The notes under the pieces: model-generated
Databases searched by the model: none
What the model was told of the DNA's origin: nothing
Seen by the model: the letters and a program-made list of their open reading frames with translations, nothing else
Position numbers and translations under genes: made by a program
Shown here: piece after piece, positions 30,264 to 39,023 of the stretch
Layout: the number at the start of each line of letters is the position of its first letter
How positions within the stretch are numbered: the stretch's first letter is position 1
Source: Flavobacteriales bacterium
GTDB taxonomy: Bacteria > Bacteroidota > Bacteroidia > Flavobacteriales_F > PHOS-HE28
DNA length: 64,000 nt
Direction of reading: 5' to 3'
NCBI GenBank assembly: GCA_020635655.1
Contig: JACJZI010000004.1
Coordinates: forward strand, 372,001-436,000

Positions 30264-30316
30264 CCCGTGCGAAACCGGGGCGAAGATAGCAGTTCAACAG
30301 ATCCGGCAAACGGTGT

Positions 30317-30964
30317 TCATCCATTCTCCTTTTCACCCAGCATTGGTACGAAGCGGAAGGCCCCCATGTCCACTTGATGGCTGATCCCGGCCTCGTCCTT
30401 GGTCACTACGAGCATGCGCTGCACGTCCCCCTCGCCGACCGGGATCACCAGGATCCCCCCGGGTTTGAGCTGCTTCACCAGTGCCTCCGGAACGAACGGC
30501 GCTCCGCAGGTGACCAGCACACGATCGAACGGGGCGTGGGCGGGAAGACCCTTGTATCCGTCCCCATAGTAAGTACGCGCGCGTAGACCAAGGTCCTCCA
30601 GCCGTTCGCGGGAGCGCACATGCAGCGGCCGATGTCTTTCGATGGTGAACACTTTTGCGCCCATCTGAACGAGCACTGCGGTCTGATAGCCGCTGCCGGT
30701 TCCGATCTCCAACACCTTCATACCTCTCCCAACCCGGAGCAACTGCGTCTGGAAGGCGACAGTATAGGGTTGGGAAATGGTCTGCCCGCAGCCGATCGGG
30801 AAGGGGATGTCCTCATAGGCATGTGCCCGCAGCGCGGTGTCATCGATGAAGAGATGCCTTGGCACATGGCCGATCGCCTCCAACACCTGCTGATCGGTGA
30901 TGCCCTTCTTCCGGAGCAGATCGACCAACTTGCGCCGTTGGCCCTGGTCCCGATAATCGTCCAT
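30317..30964 (-). CDS. pcm: Protein-L-isoaspartate(D-aspartate) O-methyltransferase
   Basis: 215 residues from the ATG at 30964, the usual length. The N-terminal helical part (DQQVLEAIGHVPRHLFID) leads into the conserved YEDIPFPIGCGQTISQPYTVA, then the SAM site VLEIGTGSGYQTAVL (about 84-98) and VTCGAPFVPEALVKQLKPGG. It repairs isoaspartyl residues in aged proteins. A TATTTTTG box is 17 nt upstream. The long open frame beyond 30964 is antisense to the Gfo/Idh gene and is discounted. Its promoter is a mirror image of the divergent one. Confidence 0.95.
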   Translation of the reverse strand: MDDYRDQGQRRKLVDLLRKKGITDQQVLEAIGHVPRHLFIDDTALRAHAYEDIPFPIGCGQTISQPYTVAFQTQLLRVGRGMKVLEIGTGSGYQTAVLVQMGAKVFTIERHRPLHVRSRERLEDLGLRARTYYGDGYKGLPAHAPFDRVLVTCGAPFVPEALVKQLKPGGILVIPVGEGDVQRMLVVTKDEAGISHQVDMGAFRFVPMLGEKENG

Positions 30965-30981
30965 ATCAAGCTTCACGACAG

Positions 30982-30989
30982 CAAAAATA
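30982..30989 (-). promoter_or_regulatory. -7 box TATTTTTG of pcm
   Basis: Exact TAnnTTTG match on the minus strand, 17 nt before the pcm ATG; half of an inverted repeat with 31009-31016. Confidence 0.6.
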
Positions 30990-31008
30990 GCCTCCGGTAC
31001 GGAGCACG

Positions 31009-31016
31009 TATTTTTG
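31009..31016 (+). promoter_or_regulatory. -7 box TATTTTTG of the Gfo/Idh gene
   Basis: Exact TAnnTTTG match, 30 nt before the ATG at 31047; identical in sequence to the pcm box, 19 bp away on the other strand. Confidence 0.6.
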
Positions 31017-31046
31017 CCGCCCTCCGTGAACAAGCTGTGATCCCGA

Positions 31047-32039
31047 ATGACTGAACGAAGCATCCGCATCGGCGTTCTTGGCGCGGGACACCTGGGCAGG
31101 ATCCATGTGCAGCAGATCAGGGAAGTTCCTGAGTTCGAACTGGTGGGTGTGTTCGATCCCGATCCGGAGAAGTGCGAGCGATTGCGGATGGAGTTCGACG
31201 CGCCCATCCTGGGTTCGGTGAATGAGGTCATCGACCGGGCAGCGGCCGTGGACGTGGTCACACCGACCTTATCGCATCATGCCTGCGCATCCGCGGCTTT
31301 GCAGGCCGGCAGGCATGTCTTCATCGAAAAGCCGCTGACCAACACGATCGAGGAGGGGCGCGACCTGCAACGATCGGCACTGGCCGTCGGTCGCAAGGTG
31401 CAGGTGGGCCACGTGGAGCGCTTCAATCCGGCCTTCCAGGCGGCACTTTCAGCGTTCGACCGGCCCATGTTCATCGAGGGCCATCGGCTTGCCCAGTTCA
31501 ATCCGCGCGGGACCGACGTCCCTGTGATCCTTGATCTGATGGTGCACGATCTCGACCTGGTGTTGCATGTGGTCGGTAGTCCCGTGAAGGAAGTGCATGC
31601 CAGTGGGGTGGCCGTCGTGAGCGATTCGCCCGATATCGCGAACGCACGCATCGTGTTCGAGAACGGCTGCGTGGCCAATCTGACGGCCAGCCGGATCAGC
31701 CTGAAGAACATGCGGAAGATGCGTTTCTTTCAACGGGATGCCTACATCGCCGTGGACATGCTCGAGCGGTCCTCGGAGATCGTGCGTATGCGATCGGTCT
31801 TGGGGGAACCCGACCCCTTCGCGGTGACCATCGATCTGGGCAAGGACAGGGGAATGCGCGAGATCAGCTTCGAGCGCCCCGCGATCGAACAGACCAATGC
31901 CATCCGTGAGGAACTGCGCGCTTTCGCGGCTTCCATCCTCGGCGATTCCGAACCACGCGTGACCTTGAGCGATGGCCTTGCGGCCTTGGAACTGGCGCAT
32001 CTGATCCTGGAGCGCATGGGGCAGGATGCCCCGAACTAG
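31047..32039 (+). CDS. Gfo/Idh/MocA family oxidoreductase
   Basis: 330 residues. N-terminal Rossmann motif GVLGAGHLGRIHVQ (about 9-22), EKPL with the catalytic Lys (about 94-97), VGHVERFNPAFQA, and the VILDLMVHDLDLVLHVVG helix with the usual Asp-His pair. These NAD(P)-dependent enzymes oxidise sugars or reduce keto-sugars, often in nucleotide-sugar pathways. It lies upstream of a lipoprotein and a sugar transferase on the same strand, so a role in polysaccharide precursor supply is plausible. Specific substrate unknown. Confidence 0.9.
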   Translation: MTERSIRIGVLGAGHLGRIHVQQIREVPEFELVGVFDPDPEKCERLRMEFDAPILGSVNEVIDRAAAVDVVTPTLSHHACASAALQAGRHVFIEKPLTNTIEEGRDLQRSALAVGRKVQVGHVERFNPAFQAALSAFDRPMFIEGHRLAQFNPRGTDVPVILDLMVHDLDLVLHVVGSPVKEVHASGVAVVSDSPDIANARIVFENGCVANLTASRISLKNMRKMRFFQRDAYIAVDMLERSSEIVRMRSVLGEPDPFAVTIDLGKDRGMREISFERPAIEQTNAIREELRAFAASILGDSEPRVTLSDGLAALELAHLILERMGQDAPN

Positions 32040-32090
32040 AGCCATGCCCATACTACCCTTTCCCGGTCCGCGTTATCCCCTATTGAGACG

Positions 32091-32939
32091 ATGATCCGCG
32101 CCCTCTGGTCCGCGACGATGGCCCTATTGCTCCTGTCCGCATGCGACAAGGCGGACCTTGTCCCCTCCCGTCTTCACATCGCCACGCCGACCGTAAGTAC
32201 GGACGAAGGCATACAGGGCAGCGGCTCAAGCAATATCACCGAGGCCTGGGTGTATGCCGAGAACGAGGCGATCGGGGTGTGGCAGTTCCCATCGGACGTT
32301 CCCGTACTGAGGACGGGCCCCACTTCGATCCAGCTGATCGCCGGTGTGCACCGCAACGGCTATCGCGACGACCGCGTTCAATATCCCTTCTATAAGACTT
32401 GGTCAGGAACGGTCGACCTGAACGAAGCGGGTTCGACCACATTGGAGCCGGTCTTCACTTATTTCGATGATCTGGACTTCTGGATCGAGGGGTTCGAAGA
32501 GGCCGGATATGCGTTCATTCCCAGCGGTGATACGGTCCTGAACACGATCACGGACCCCATGCTGGTCCACGAAGGCAACGGGACCGGTGAGATGTACGTG
32601 GATACGGGCAGGACCTACCTGCGCATCACCAGTGCGGATGCCTTCTACCCCACCCCGAGCACACCCGTGTATCTCGAGATCGATTACGCCTGCGACCAGC
32701 AGTTCCTGATCGGCTTCCTCTATTCCGTGGGGGGAACGGACCAGGACCTGCCGTATCTCTATCTGAACGCTACTGGATCAGGTGATGATCCGCCTTGGAA
32801 GAAGTGCTATGTGGACCTCAGCGGGCCGATGAACATCGCCGGAGCGAGCGACCGCCGTTTTTACATCCAGCTGCAACTGGCCAGCGGCAACGCGCATGGT
32901 CGTGTGCTCCTGGACAACATCAAACTGGTCTCGCGCTGA
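32091..32939 (+). CDS. Hypothetical lipoprotein with beta-rich domain
   Basis: 282 residues. Lipoprotein signal MIRALWSATMALLLLSAC (Cys 18). The mature protein has two apparent parts: about 30-125, all-beta with the segment NITEAWVYAENEAIGVWQ, and about 140-282, a jelly-roll-like domain (TYLRITSADAFYPTPSTPVYLEIDYAC, then RFYIQLQLASGNAHGRVLLDNIKLVSR), resembling carbohydrate-binding or lectin-like folds. I do not recognise a family. It ends 3 bp before a polyprenyl sugar transferase, suggesting co-transcription and a link to surface glycan. Confidence 0.7.
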   Translation: MIRALWSATMALLLLSACDKADLVPSRLHIATPTVSTDEGIQGSGSSNITEAWVYAENEAIGVWQFPSDVPVLRTGPTSIQLIAGVHRNGYRDDRVQYPFYKTWSGTVDLNEAGSTTLEPVFTYFDDLDFWIEGFEEAGYAFIPSGDTVLNTITDPMLVHEGNGTGEMYVDTGRTYLRITSADAFYPTPSTPVYLEIDYACDQQFLIGFLYSVGGTDQDLPYLYLNATGSGDDPPWKKCYVDLSGPMNIAGASDRRFYIQLQLASGNAHGRVLLDNIKLVSR

Positions 32940-32942
32940 TCC

Positions 32943-34358
32943 ATGGACAAGCGGCGGTTGATCGTCCACTATGTGCTCGCGGACATGTGCGCCGCGGCGA
33001 TCGCTTGGACACTGTTCTACCTGTTCCGCAAGGCCTATCTGGAGCCGATCAAGTTCGGTTACGCCGTGCCGATCGTATTGGACCGCAACTATGTCACCGG
33101 ATTGCTCCTGATCCCGATATTCTGGCTCGGGCTCTATGTGGCCATCGGCGGCTACAGTGATATCTACCGTCGGCATCGTACCAAGGAATTGGGGCAGACC
33201 CTGCTGATCTCCGTGATCGGCGTCGTGGTGATCTTCTTCGTTCTGCTCCTGGACGACCAGGTAGCCTCCTACCACTACTACTACCGTTCCTTCCTGACGT
33301 TGTTCCTGCTGCATTTCGGCATCACGTTCCTGTTCCGCTTCCTGCTCACCAGCAGGACGGTGCGGCGTGTCCATGCGCGACAGATCGGCTTCAACACGGT
33401 CCTGGTCGGCGGCAACGAGCGTGCGGTGAACGTGTTCCAGGAGATCGGTGCGATGCCGCGATCCCCTGGCAATCGCTTCATCGGGTTCGTCAATGTGAAC
33501 GGTGGAGATCAGCAATTGGCCACGGAAGGCCTACCCCGGTTGGGCAAACTGCCGGAGCTCCGCACCATCATCCAACGCGAGGCCGTGGAGGAGGTCATCA
33601 TCGCCGTGGAGAGCAGCGAGCACGAGCACATGAGCCGGATCATCAACGAACTGGAGGGCACGAACGTGCGGATCAAGATCATCCCGGACATGTACGACAT
33701 CCTCTCGGGCTCGGTGAAGATGACCAGCATCTTCGGCACACCGTTGATCGAGGTGAACCCGCAGATCATGCCCGCGTGGCAGTTCTCGATCAAGCGTCTC
33801 TTCGACATCGTGGTCAGCATCCTGGCGATGATCGCACTGTCACCCATCCTGTTCGCGGTCGCCCTGTTGGTGAAGTTGAGCTCTCCCGGGCCGGTCTTCT
33901 TCCGCCAGGAGCGGATCGGGCGGTTCGGCAGACCGTTCCAGATCATCAAGTTCCGGTCCATGGTATGCAATGCAGAGGCCGAAGGGCCTCAGCTGAGCAG
34001 CGCCACCGACCCGCGCATCACGCGCATCGGCCGGTTCCTGCGTCGAACACGCATGGATGAACTGCCCCAGTTCTGGAACGTATTGAAGGGTGACATGAGC
34101 CTGGTGGGCCCACGACCCGAACGACAGCATTTCATCAATGAGATCATGAAGGTGGCACCGCACTACCGCCACCTCCACAAGGTGCGCCCCGGCATCACGA
34201 GTTGGGGGCAGGTCAAGTTCGGCTATGCAGAGAACGTTGAACAGATGATCCGCCGACTGAAGTACGACATCCTGTACATTGAGAACATGAGCCTGGCGGT
34301 GGACCTGAAGATACTCGCCTATACCATCCTGATCATCCTGAAGGGGGATGGGAAGTGA
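32943..34358 (+). CDS. Exopolysaccharide polyprenyl-glycosylphosphotransferase (sugar transferase)
   Basis: 471 residues. Four or five transmembrane helices in the first 130 residues, a CoA-binding-like Rossmann domain (about 140-265, FNTVLVGGNERAVNVFQEIG), then the bacterial sugar-transferase domain (about 280-471): KRLFDIVVSILAMIALSPI, FRQERIGRFGRPFQIIKFRSM, RTRMDELPQFWNVLKGDMSLVGPRP and KVRPGITSWGQVKFGYAENV. It starts glycan repeat-unit assembly by placing a sugar-1-phosphate on undecaprenyl phosphate. Located 3 bp after the lipoprotein gene. The rest of an exopolysaccharide cluster is not adjacent. Confidence 0.94.
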   Translation: MDKRRLIVHYVLADMCAAAIAWTLFYLFRKAYLEPIKFGYAVPIVLDRNYVTGLLLIPIFWLGLYVAIGGYSDIYRRHRTKELGQTLLISVIGVVVIFFVLLLDDQVASYHYYYRSFLTLFLLHFGITFLFRFLLTSRTVRRVHARQIGFNTVLVGGNERAVNVFQEIGAMPRSPGNRFIGFVNVNGGDQQLATEGLPRLGKLPELRTIIQREAVEEVIIAVESSEHEHMSRIINELEGTNVRIKIIPDMYDILSGSVKMTSIFGTPLIEVNPQIMPAWQFSIKRLFDIVVSILAMIALSPILFAVALLVKLSSPGPVFFRQERIGRFGRPFQIIKFRSMVCNAEAEGPQLSSATDPRITRIGRFLRRTRMDELPQFWNVLKGDMSLVGPRPERQHFINEIMKVAPHYRHLHKVRPGITSWGQVKFGYAENVEQMIRRLKYDILYIENMSLAVDLKILAYTILIILKGDGK

Positions 34359-34503
34359 GGGGAGGTTATTGGTTATTGGTCGATGTTGCATGGCCTTATG
34401 GGCGTTGTTCGACCGATGCGCTTGGCGATCCGGCCACAAGCACCCCGCCAGCGGGGCTCGGCTTGCAGCTCGACCCGCACCCCTGCGTCACGACAAGGAG
34501 GCC
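34359..34503. other. Intergenic spacer with a short direct repeat
   Basis: The 172-bp gap before the dehydrogenase contains the tandem repeat GGTTATT GGTTATT (from about 34364), an imperfect 6-bp hairpin (34378-34383 with 34409-34414), and a GC-rich half palindrome near 34443-34456. I see no gene, tRNA or convincing terminator. Confidence 0.4.
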
Positions 34504-34511
34504 TAATTTCG
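34504..34511 (+). promoter_or_regulatory. -7 box TAATTTCG
   Basis: One mismatch to TAnnTTTG (T to C), 19 nt before the ATG at 34531. Confidence 0.45.
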
Positions 34512-34530
34512 CCGTCCATCCCTGCAGACC

Positions 34531-35418
34531 ATGAAGAAGATCTCCGTCATCGGCGCCGGTCAGATGGGCAATGGCATCGCCCATGTCCTGGCCCAGAACG
34601 ATCACCCGGTCACTCTCATCGACATCGCCCAGGCGAATCTGGACAAGGCCCTGACCACCATCTCAAGGAACCTGGACCGCCAGGTGGCGAAGGAACTGCT
34701 CACAGCAACGGACAAGCAAGCCACGCTCGATCGGATCGCCACGAGCACCGACCTCGCGAAAGGTGTGGAGCACGCCGACCTGGTCGTGGAAGCCGCGACC
34801 GAGAACGTGGACCTGAAGCTGAAGATCTTCCGTGACCTCGATGCGGCCGCGCCGGAGGGCTGCATCCTCGCCACCAACACCTCCTCGATCAGCATCACCC
34901 GGATCGCCGCGGTGACGAAGAGGCCCGGCCAGGTGATCGGCATGCACTTCATGAACCCCGTGCCCGTCATGAAGCTCGTGGAAGTAATCCGCGGCTATGA
35001 TACCACGGACATGGTCACCACCGCTGTCGTGGATCTGAGCAAGGCGATCGGCAAGGTGCCGGTCACGGTGAACGACTACGCCGGTTTCGTCGCCAATCGC
35101 ATCCTCATGCCCATGATCAACGAGGCCATCCAGACCCTGTGGCAGGGGGTCGGAGGCGTTGAGGAGATCGACACGATCATGAAACTGGGCATGGCCCACC
35201 CGATGGGCCCCCTGCAATTGGCGGACTTCATCGGATTGGACACCTGCCTGGCCATCCTACGCGTGCTGCACGATGGCCTCGGAGAGCCAAAATATGCCCC
35301 CTGTCCCCTGTTGGTCCAAATGGTGACCTCCGGCAAACTGGGTGCCAAGAGCGGCGAAGGATTCTACACCCATACGCCGGGCAACAAGGACCTGGCGGTG
35401 GCACCCGCTTTCCGGTGA
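34531..35418 (+). CDS. 3-hydroxybutyryl-CoA dehydrogenase
   Basis: 295 residues. N-terminal NAD motif VIGAGQMGNGIAHVLA, TNTSSISITRIA, and the signature GMHFMNPVPVMKLVEVIRG; the C-terminal dimerisation domain has NDYAGFVANRILMPMINEA and GMAHPMGPLQLADFIGLD. This matches short-chain 3-hydroxyacyl-CoA dehydrogenases (Hbd/PaaH), used in fatty acid or amino acid degradation and butanoate metabolism. Single gene, followed 16 bp later by a GNAT gene. Confidence 0.94.
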   Translation: MKKISVIGAGQMGNGIAHVLAQNDHPVTLIDIAQANLDKALTTISRNLDRQVAKELLTATDKQATLDRIATSTDLAKGVEHADLVVEAATENVDLKLKIFRDLDAAAPEGCILATNTSSISITRIAAVTKRPGQVIGMHFMNPVPVMKLVEVIRGYDTTDMVTTAVVDLSKAIGKVPVTVNDYAGFVANRILMPMINEAIQTLWQGVGGVEEIDTIMKLGMAHPMGPLQLADFIGLDTCLAILRVLHDGLGEPKYAPCPLLVQMVTSGKLGAKSGEGFYTHTPGNKDLAVAPAFR

Positions 35419-35434
35419 TCCCAAAGCCCGTCCG

Positions 35435-35965
35435 ATGACCCGCATCCGGAAGGCCACCACCTCGGATGTTCGCTTGATCGGCGACCTGGCCCGGACCATC
35501 TGGCCGAAGGTCTATGCGGACGTGATCACCGAGGGTCAGATCGCCTACATGCTGGTCCGCATGTACAGTGATGCGGCCCTTGCGGCGCAAATGACGGTCC
35601 TGCGGCACGCGTTCCTCATCGCGGAAATGGAAGAGGGACCCAACGGCTTTGCCAGCTGCGAACACCATCATGGGGGATCGAGGACGACCCGCCTGCACAA
35701 GCTCTATGTGCTTCCCGATCACCATGGCCTGGGCATCGGACAGGCGCTACTTACGCAGGTACTGTGGATGGCCCTGGAGCAGAGCGATGAGCGGATCGAT
35801 CTTACCGTGAACAAACGGAACCGCGCTGTCGGATTCTACGAGCGCCAGGGATTCCGGATCACCCACGACCAGGAGGTCGACATTGGCGGAGGCTATGTGA
35901 TGGACGACCACGTGATGGCGCGGAACATCACCGGTCAAGATCAATTCGCGGATGTGGGCTCATAG
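35435..35965 (+). CDS. GNAT family N-acetyltransferase
   Basis: 176 residues from the ATG at 35435; the longer frame lies inside the previous gene. GNAT core: RKATTSDVRLIGDLA opening, motif A HKLYVLPDHHGLGIGQALL with the CoA-binding LPxHxGxGxG, and motif B RNRAVGFYERQGF. The end converges with and overlaps the DUF4294 gene by 25 bp. Acceptor substrate unknown. Confidence 0.9.
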   Translation: MTRIRKATTSDVRLIGDLARTIWPKVYADVITEGQIAYMLVRMYSDAALAAQMTVLRHAFLIAEMEEGPNGFASCEHHHGGSRTTRLHKLYVLPDHHGLGIGQALLTQVLWMALEQSDERIDLTVNKRNRAVGFYERQGFRITHDQEVDIGGGYVMDDHVMARNITGQDQFADVGS

Positions 35966-36648
35966 GGCAGCCCGTATTTGCGGTACAGACGGGCCCGACG
36001 CCGTTCCAGTCTGGCCTGGGCCTTCTCTGTGCGCGGCTCGCGCGGGATCACGGCGAGCTCCCCGCGTTCGATCCGCTGGACGATCAGTTCGGTGAACTTG
36101 TCCTCCCCTGCGGGATCGTACTGGTCCTTCAGGTCATTGCCGAACAACCGGGCCACCCCCTGCCAGACGAAGGCCTCGAACCCACCTCGAAGCTGCTTCA
36201 CCAGCTCGTAGCTCGTATTGCCGGTCTCCCGGTCGATCAGTTTGATCAGCAGACGCCCCTGGCTGATGGTCATGTCCTCGACCTCATCGGAGAATTCGGC
36301 TTTCAGTTCGGCTTCCGCGAGCTTGATGTACAGTTCCTTATCGCCGGGCCGGTCGATCTTGGCCATGTCGGCCGCGTATTCCTGGAGCAGTTGGGCCGTG
36401 ATCCGGGCATAGGGGTACACCTTCTGGATGTTGTGCATCAGGCGGGTGCGTTGCTCCAGTTCGCGCCGCATGCGACGGCTCATCTGGCCATCCACCCGGG
36501 TGATGGGCAGGTCCACGATCAACAGGGTATCCCCGTCATGCACACTGGCCCGCACCACCTGCCCAACCACGGGATCCTGAGCGGGCAGGGGCTGCGTGCC
36601 CAGTCCCGCGAACAGCAGGAACAGCAGATGGCGATCGCGGATCAGCAT
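35941..36648 (-). CDS. DUF4294 family secreted protein
   Basis: 235 residues from the ATG at 36648: signal peptide (LLFLLFAGLGTQPLPAQ), then a helical protein with the DUF4294 pattern: GDTLLIVDLPITRV, RRELEQRTRLMHNIQKVYPYARIT, ISQGRLLIKLIDRETGNTSYELVKQLRGGFEAFVWQ, VARLFGNDLK. The tail is Arg-rich (ARLERRRARLYRKYGLPYEP). The family is common in Bacteroidota and has no known function. A TTAATTTG element (36662-36669, minus) lies 13 nt upstream. It lies 37 bp downstream of the accC stop on the same strand. Confidence 0.87.
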   Translation of the reverse strand: MLIRDRHLLFLLFAGLGTQPLPAQDPVVGQVVRASVHDGDTLLIVDLPITRVDGQMSRRMRRELEQRTRLMHNIQKVYPYARITAQLLQEYAADMAKIDRPGDKELYIKLAEAELKAEFSDEVEDMTISQGRLLIKLIDRETGNTSYELVKQLRGGFEAFVWQGVARLFGNDLKDQYDPAGEDKFTELIVQRIERGELAVIPREPRTEKAQARLERRRARLYRKYGLPYEPTSAN

Positions 36649-36685
36649 GGGCCGTATCGGCCAAATTAACGCGGCGGAATGCCGC

Positions 36686-38197
36686 TTATTCCCTTGTACC
36701 GTTCCAACCGCGCTTGAGTTTCCAAGCCGATACCATGCCGCTCTGAGCGGCCACGGAAGGACCGACCCGATGTTCCCGGTCCGCCTGCCTTGCTGCCGCC
36801 ACCAGAGCTGCCGCGACCGCCTCCTCCGGATCATCACCTTCCAGGTCGGCCGCCTTGAAATGGTCACGCACGAAATGGGTATCGTAGCGCCCCGATCGGA
36901 ACGCATTGTGGCCCATGACATACCTGCAGAAAGGAAGCGTGGTGCTGACCCCGCTGATCAGATACTCATCGATGGCCCGCTCCATGCGGGCGATGGCCGT
37001 CAGCCGGTCGGTCCCGTGCACGATCAGTTTGGCGATCATGGGATCGTAGTGGATGGGGATGGCCATGCCTTCGGCGAAGCCGTCATCCACGCGGACGCCC
37101 GGACCCTGCGGTGGGCGATACGTGCGCAGGGTTCCGATATCGGGCAGGAAGTCGTTCGTCGGGTCCTCGGCATAGACGCGGACCTCAATGGCGTGTCCCC
37201 GGATCCGCAGGTCTTCCTGGGCGAATGACAGCTTCTCCCCCATTGCCACGCGCAATTGTTCACGCACCAGGTCCACTCCGGTGATCATCTCCGTCACGGG
37301 ATGTTCCACCTGCAGGCGCGTATTCATCTCCATGAAGTAGAAATCGCCGTTCTCGTCCAACAGGAACTCCACGGTACCGGCGCCAACATAGTCCACACTT
37401 CGGGCCACCTTCACGGCGGCCTCGCCCATGCGCTGTCGCTGCTCGGGTGTCAACACGGCGCTGGGTGCCTCTTCGATCACCTTCTGATGGCGGCGCTGGA
37501 TGCTGCATTCCCGTTCGAAGAGGTACACGGTGTTCCCATGCAGGTCCGCCATCACCTGCACCTCGATGTGCCTGGGCCCGGCCACATACTTCTCGATGAA
37601 CACGCTGCCGTCGCCGAACGCATTCCGTGCCTCACTGATGGCCCGCTCCAGGCCCTCCTGCAGGCCGGCCTCCTCCTCCACCACACGCATGCCCTTGCCC
37701 CCACCGCCGGCCGCTGCCTTGATCAGAATGGGGAACCGGATGTTCTTCGCCACACGCAAGGCCTCCTTCACCTCGCTCACCGCCCCCTCCGTTCCGGGCA
37801 CCAGTGGCACTCCGAAGGCCTTCACCGCCTCCTTGGCGGCCAGCTTGTCACCCATCACTTTCATGGCCTTGGGCGAGGGGCCGACAAAGATCACACCTGC
37901 ATGCTCCAACTCCTGCGCGAATGCGCCGTTCTCGCTCAGGAACCCGTAGCCAGGATGCACGGCATCCACCTTCCGGTCCCTGCACACCTGCACCAGCTTG
38001 TCGATGACCAGGTAGCTCTCCTTGCCGGGTGGTGGTCCGATGCACACGGCCTCATCAGCGGAGCGGACGAAGGGCGCATGGCGGTCGGCCTCAGAATACA
38101 CCGCCACGGTGCGGATACCCATTTCGCGGGCCGTGCGCATCACGCGCAACGCGATCTCGCCGCGGTTGGCGATCAAAAGCTTCTTTATCGCGGGCAA
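36686..38197 (-). CDS. accC: Biotin carboxylase subunit of acetyl-CoA (acyl-CoA) carboxylase
   Basis: 503 residues. The sequence opens PAIKKLLIANRGEIALRVMRTA and the only start just before this is TTG at 38197; the next ATG is 20 codons further in, so TTG is likely used. ATP-grasp motifs: AAAGGGGKGMRVV, the FERECSIQRRHQKVIEEAPS loop and EMNTRLQVEHPVTEMITG. It carboxylates the biotin of a carrier protein. There is no biotin-attachment lysine at the C-terminus and no carrier gene nearby. Acetyl- versus propionyl-CoA carboxylase use cannot be decided. Confidence 0.93.
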   Translation of the reverse strand: MPAIKKLLIANRGEIALRVMRTAREMGIRTVAVYSEADRHAPFVRSADEAVCIGPPPGKESYLVIDKLVQVCRDRKVDAVHPGYGFLSENGAFAQELEHAGVIFVGPSPKAMKVMGDKLAAKEAVKAFGVPLVPGTEGAVSEVKEALRVAKNIRFPILIKAAAGGGGKGMRVVEEEAGLQEGLERAISEARNAFGDGSVFIEKYVAGPRHIEVQVMADLHGNTVYLFERECSIQRRHQKVIEEAPSAVLTPEQRQRMGEAAVKVARSVDYVGAGTVEFLLDENGDFYFMEMNTRLQVEHPVTEMITGVDLVREQLRVAMGEKLSFAQEDLRIRGHAIEVRVYAEDPTNDFLPDIGTLRTYRPPQGPGVRVDDGFAEGMAIPIHYDPMIAKLIVHGTDRLTAIARMERAIDEYLISGVSTTLPFCRYVMGHNAFRSGRYDTHFVRDHFKAADLEGDDPEEAVAAALVAAARQADREHRVGPSVAAQSGMVSAWKLKRGWNGTRE

Positions 38198-38260
38198 GGT
38201 GGAAAGATGAAAGTTGGTTCAGGAGAACGGGAAAAGCGAAGATGCGAAGAAGGGGGATAC

Positions 38261-38953
38261 CTACTCCTGCGCCAGGCCCTCCCAAAAACGCGTGAGCAGG
38301 TTGACGAGCAGGTCCAGGTCGATCTCCTCGAAGGGGTGGCGGGTGAATGGCAGCACGACTACGCCTGCGTCCTTCAGCTTGCGGGCAGTGCGCAGGGTGT
38401 CCTCCGGTCCGGCCATGTCATCCTGGTCGCCGACCACCAGCATTGTGGGTGCGGTGACCTGTGCGAGCACCTCATCAGTAAGCACCGGGTTGTCGGTCAG
38501 GCTGGTGATCAACCGGGCCGTTGCGGAGACCAGATCCTTCCAGCGGTCCTCCCCATGCATCGCCGCGAGCCCTTCGGCGAACATCGGCACCTTCTCTGCG
38601 ATCATCGCAGGATCGAGCTTCTTCAACTCATCGGCCAGCGATCCGGGCGTCCAGACCAGCTTCGTACCGATGGTCACCACGCTGCCGACGCGTCCGGGAT
38701 GTTCCGCCGCCCAGGCCAGGGCCGCATAGCCACCCATGCTATATCCCACCAGGTGCACTGCACCATCCACCTTCTCCAACGCATGGTCGATATCGCGCAG
38801 GAACACCTCCATGCTCAATCCTTCCAGCGGCACTTCGCTATCACCGTGGCCGGTGAAGGTGATGCTGCGGCAGTTGGTATGGTCCAGGCAATCGGCCAGG
38901 AATCCGAGCTGGTGCTTGGTGCCAAGGGCGCCGTGGAGAAGGAGGATGTTCAT
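38261..38953 (-). CDS. Alpha/beta hydrolase (MenH-like)
   Basis: 230 residues. Opens NILLLHGALGTKHQL (oxyanion HG), nucleophile elbow LVGYSMGGYAALAW (Ser about 73), Asp in VVGDQDDMAG, and a His in FTRHPFEEIDLDL, completing the triad. Size fits small MenH/YbfF-like hydrolases; no menaquinone gene is near, so substrate is unknown. A TACCTTTG box (39024-39031, minus) lies 70 nt upstream and the leader contains a small hairpin close to the start. Confidence 0.88.
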   Translation of the reverse strand: MNILLLHGALGTKHQLGFLADCLDHTNCRSITFTGHGDSEVPLEGLSMEVFLRDIDHALEKVDGAVHLVGYSMGGYAALAWAAEHPGRVGSVVTIGTKLVWTPGSLADELKKLDPAMIAEKVPMFAEGLAAMHGEDRWKDLVSATARLITSLTDNPVLTDEVLAQVTAPTMLVVGDQDDMAGPEDTLRTARKLKDAGVVVLPFTRHPFEEIDLDLLVNLLTRFWEGLAQE

Positions 38954-39023
38954 TGGGGCATTCGGTCAAGTGGGCATTTGCCCTTGATCGTTCAGGACGC
39001 AGCAGGGTCGGTGTGCTGGCGGC

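Noticed and set aside
34359..34530. tRNA or small RNA in the spacer before the hydroxybutyryl-CoA dehydrogenase
   Set aside because: Only a short GGTTATT repeat and weak hairpins; no tRNA arms or conserved motif.
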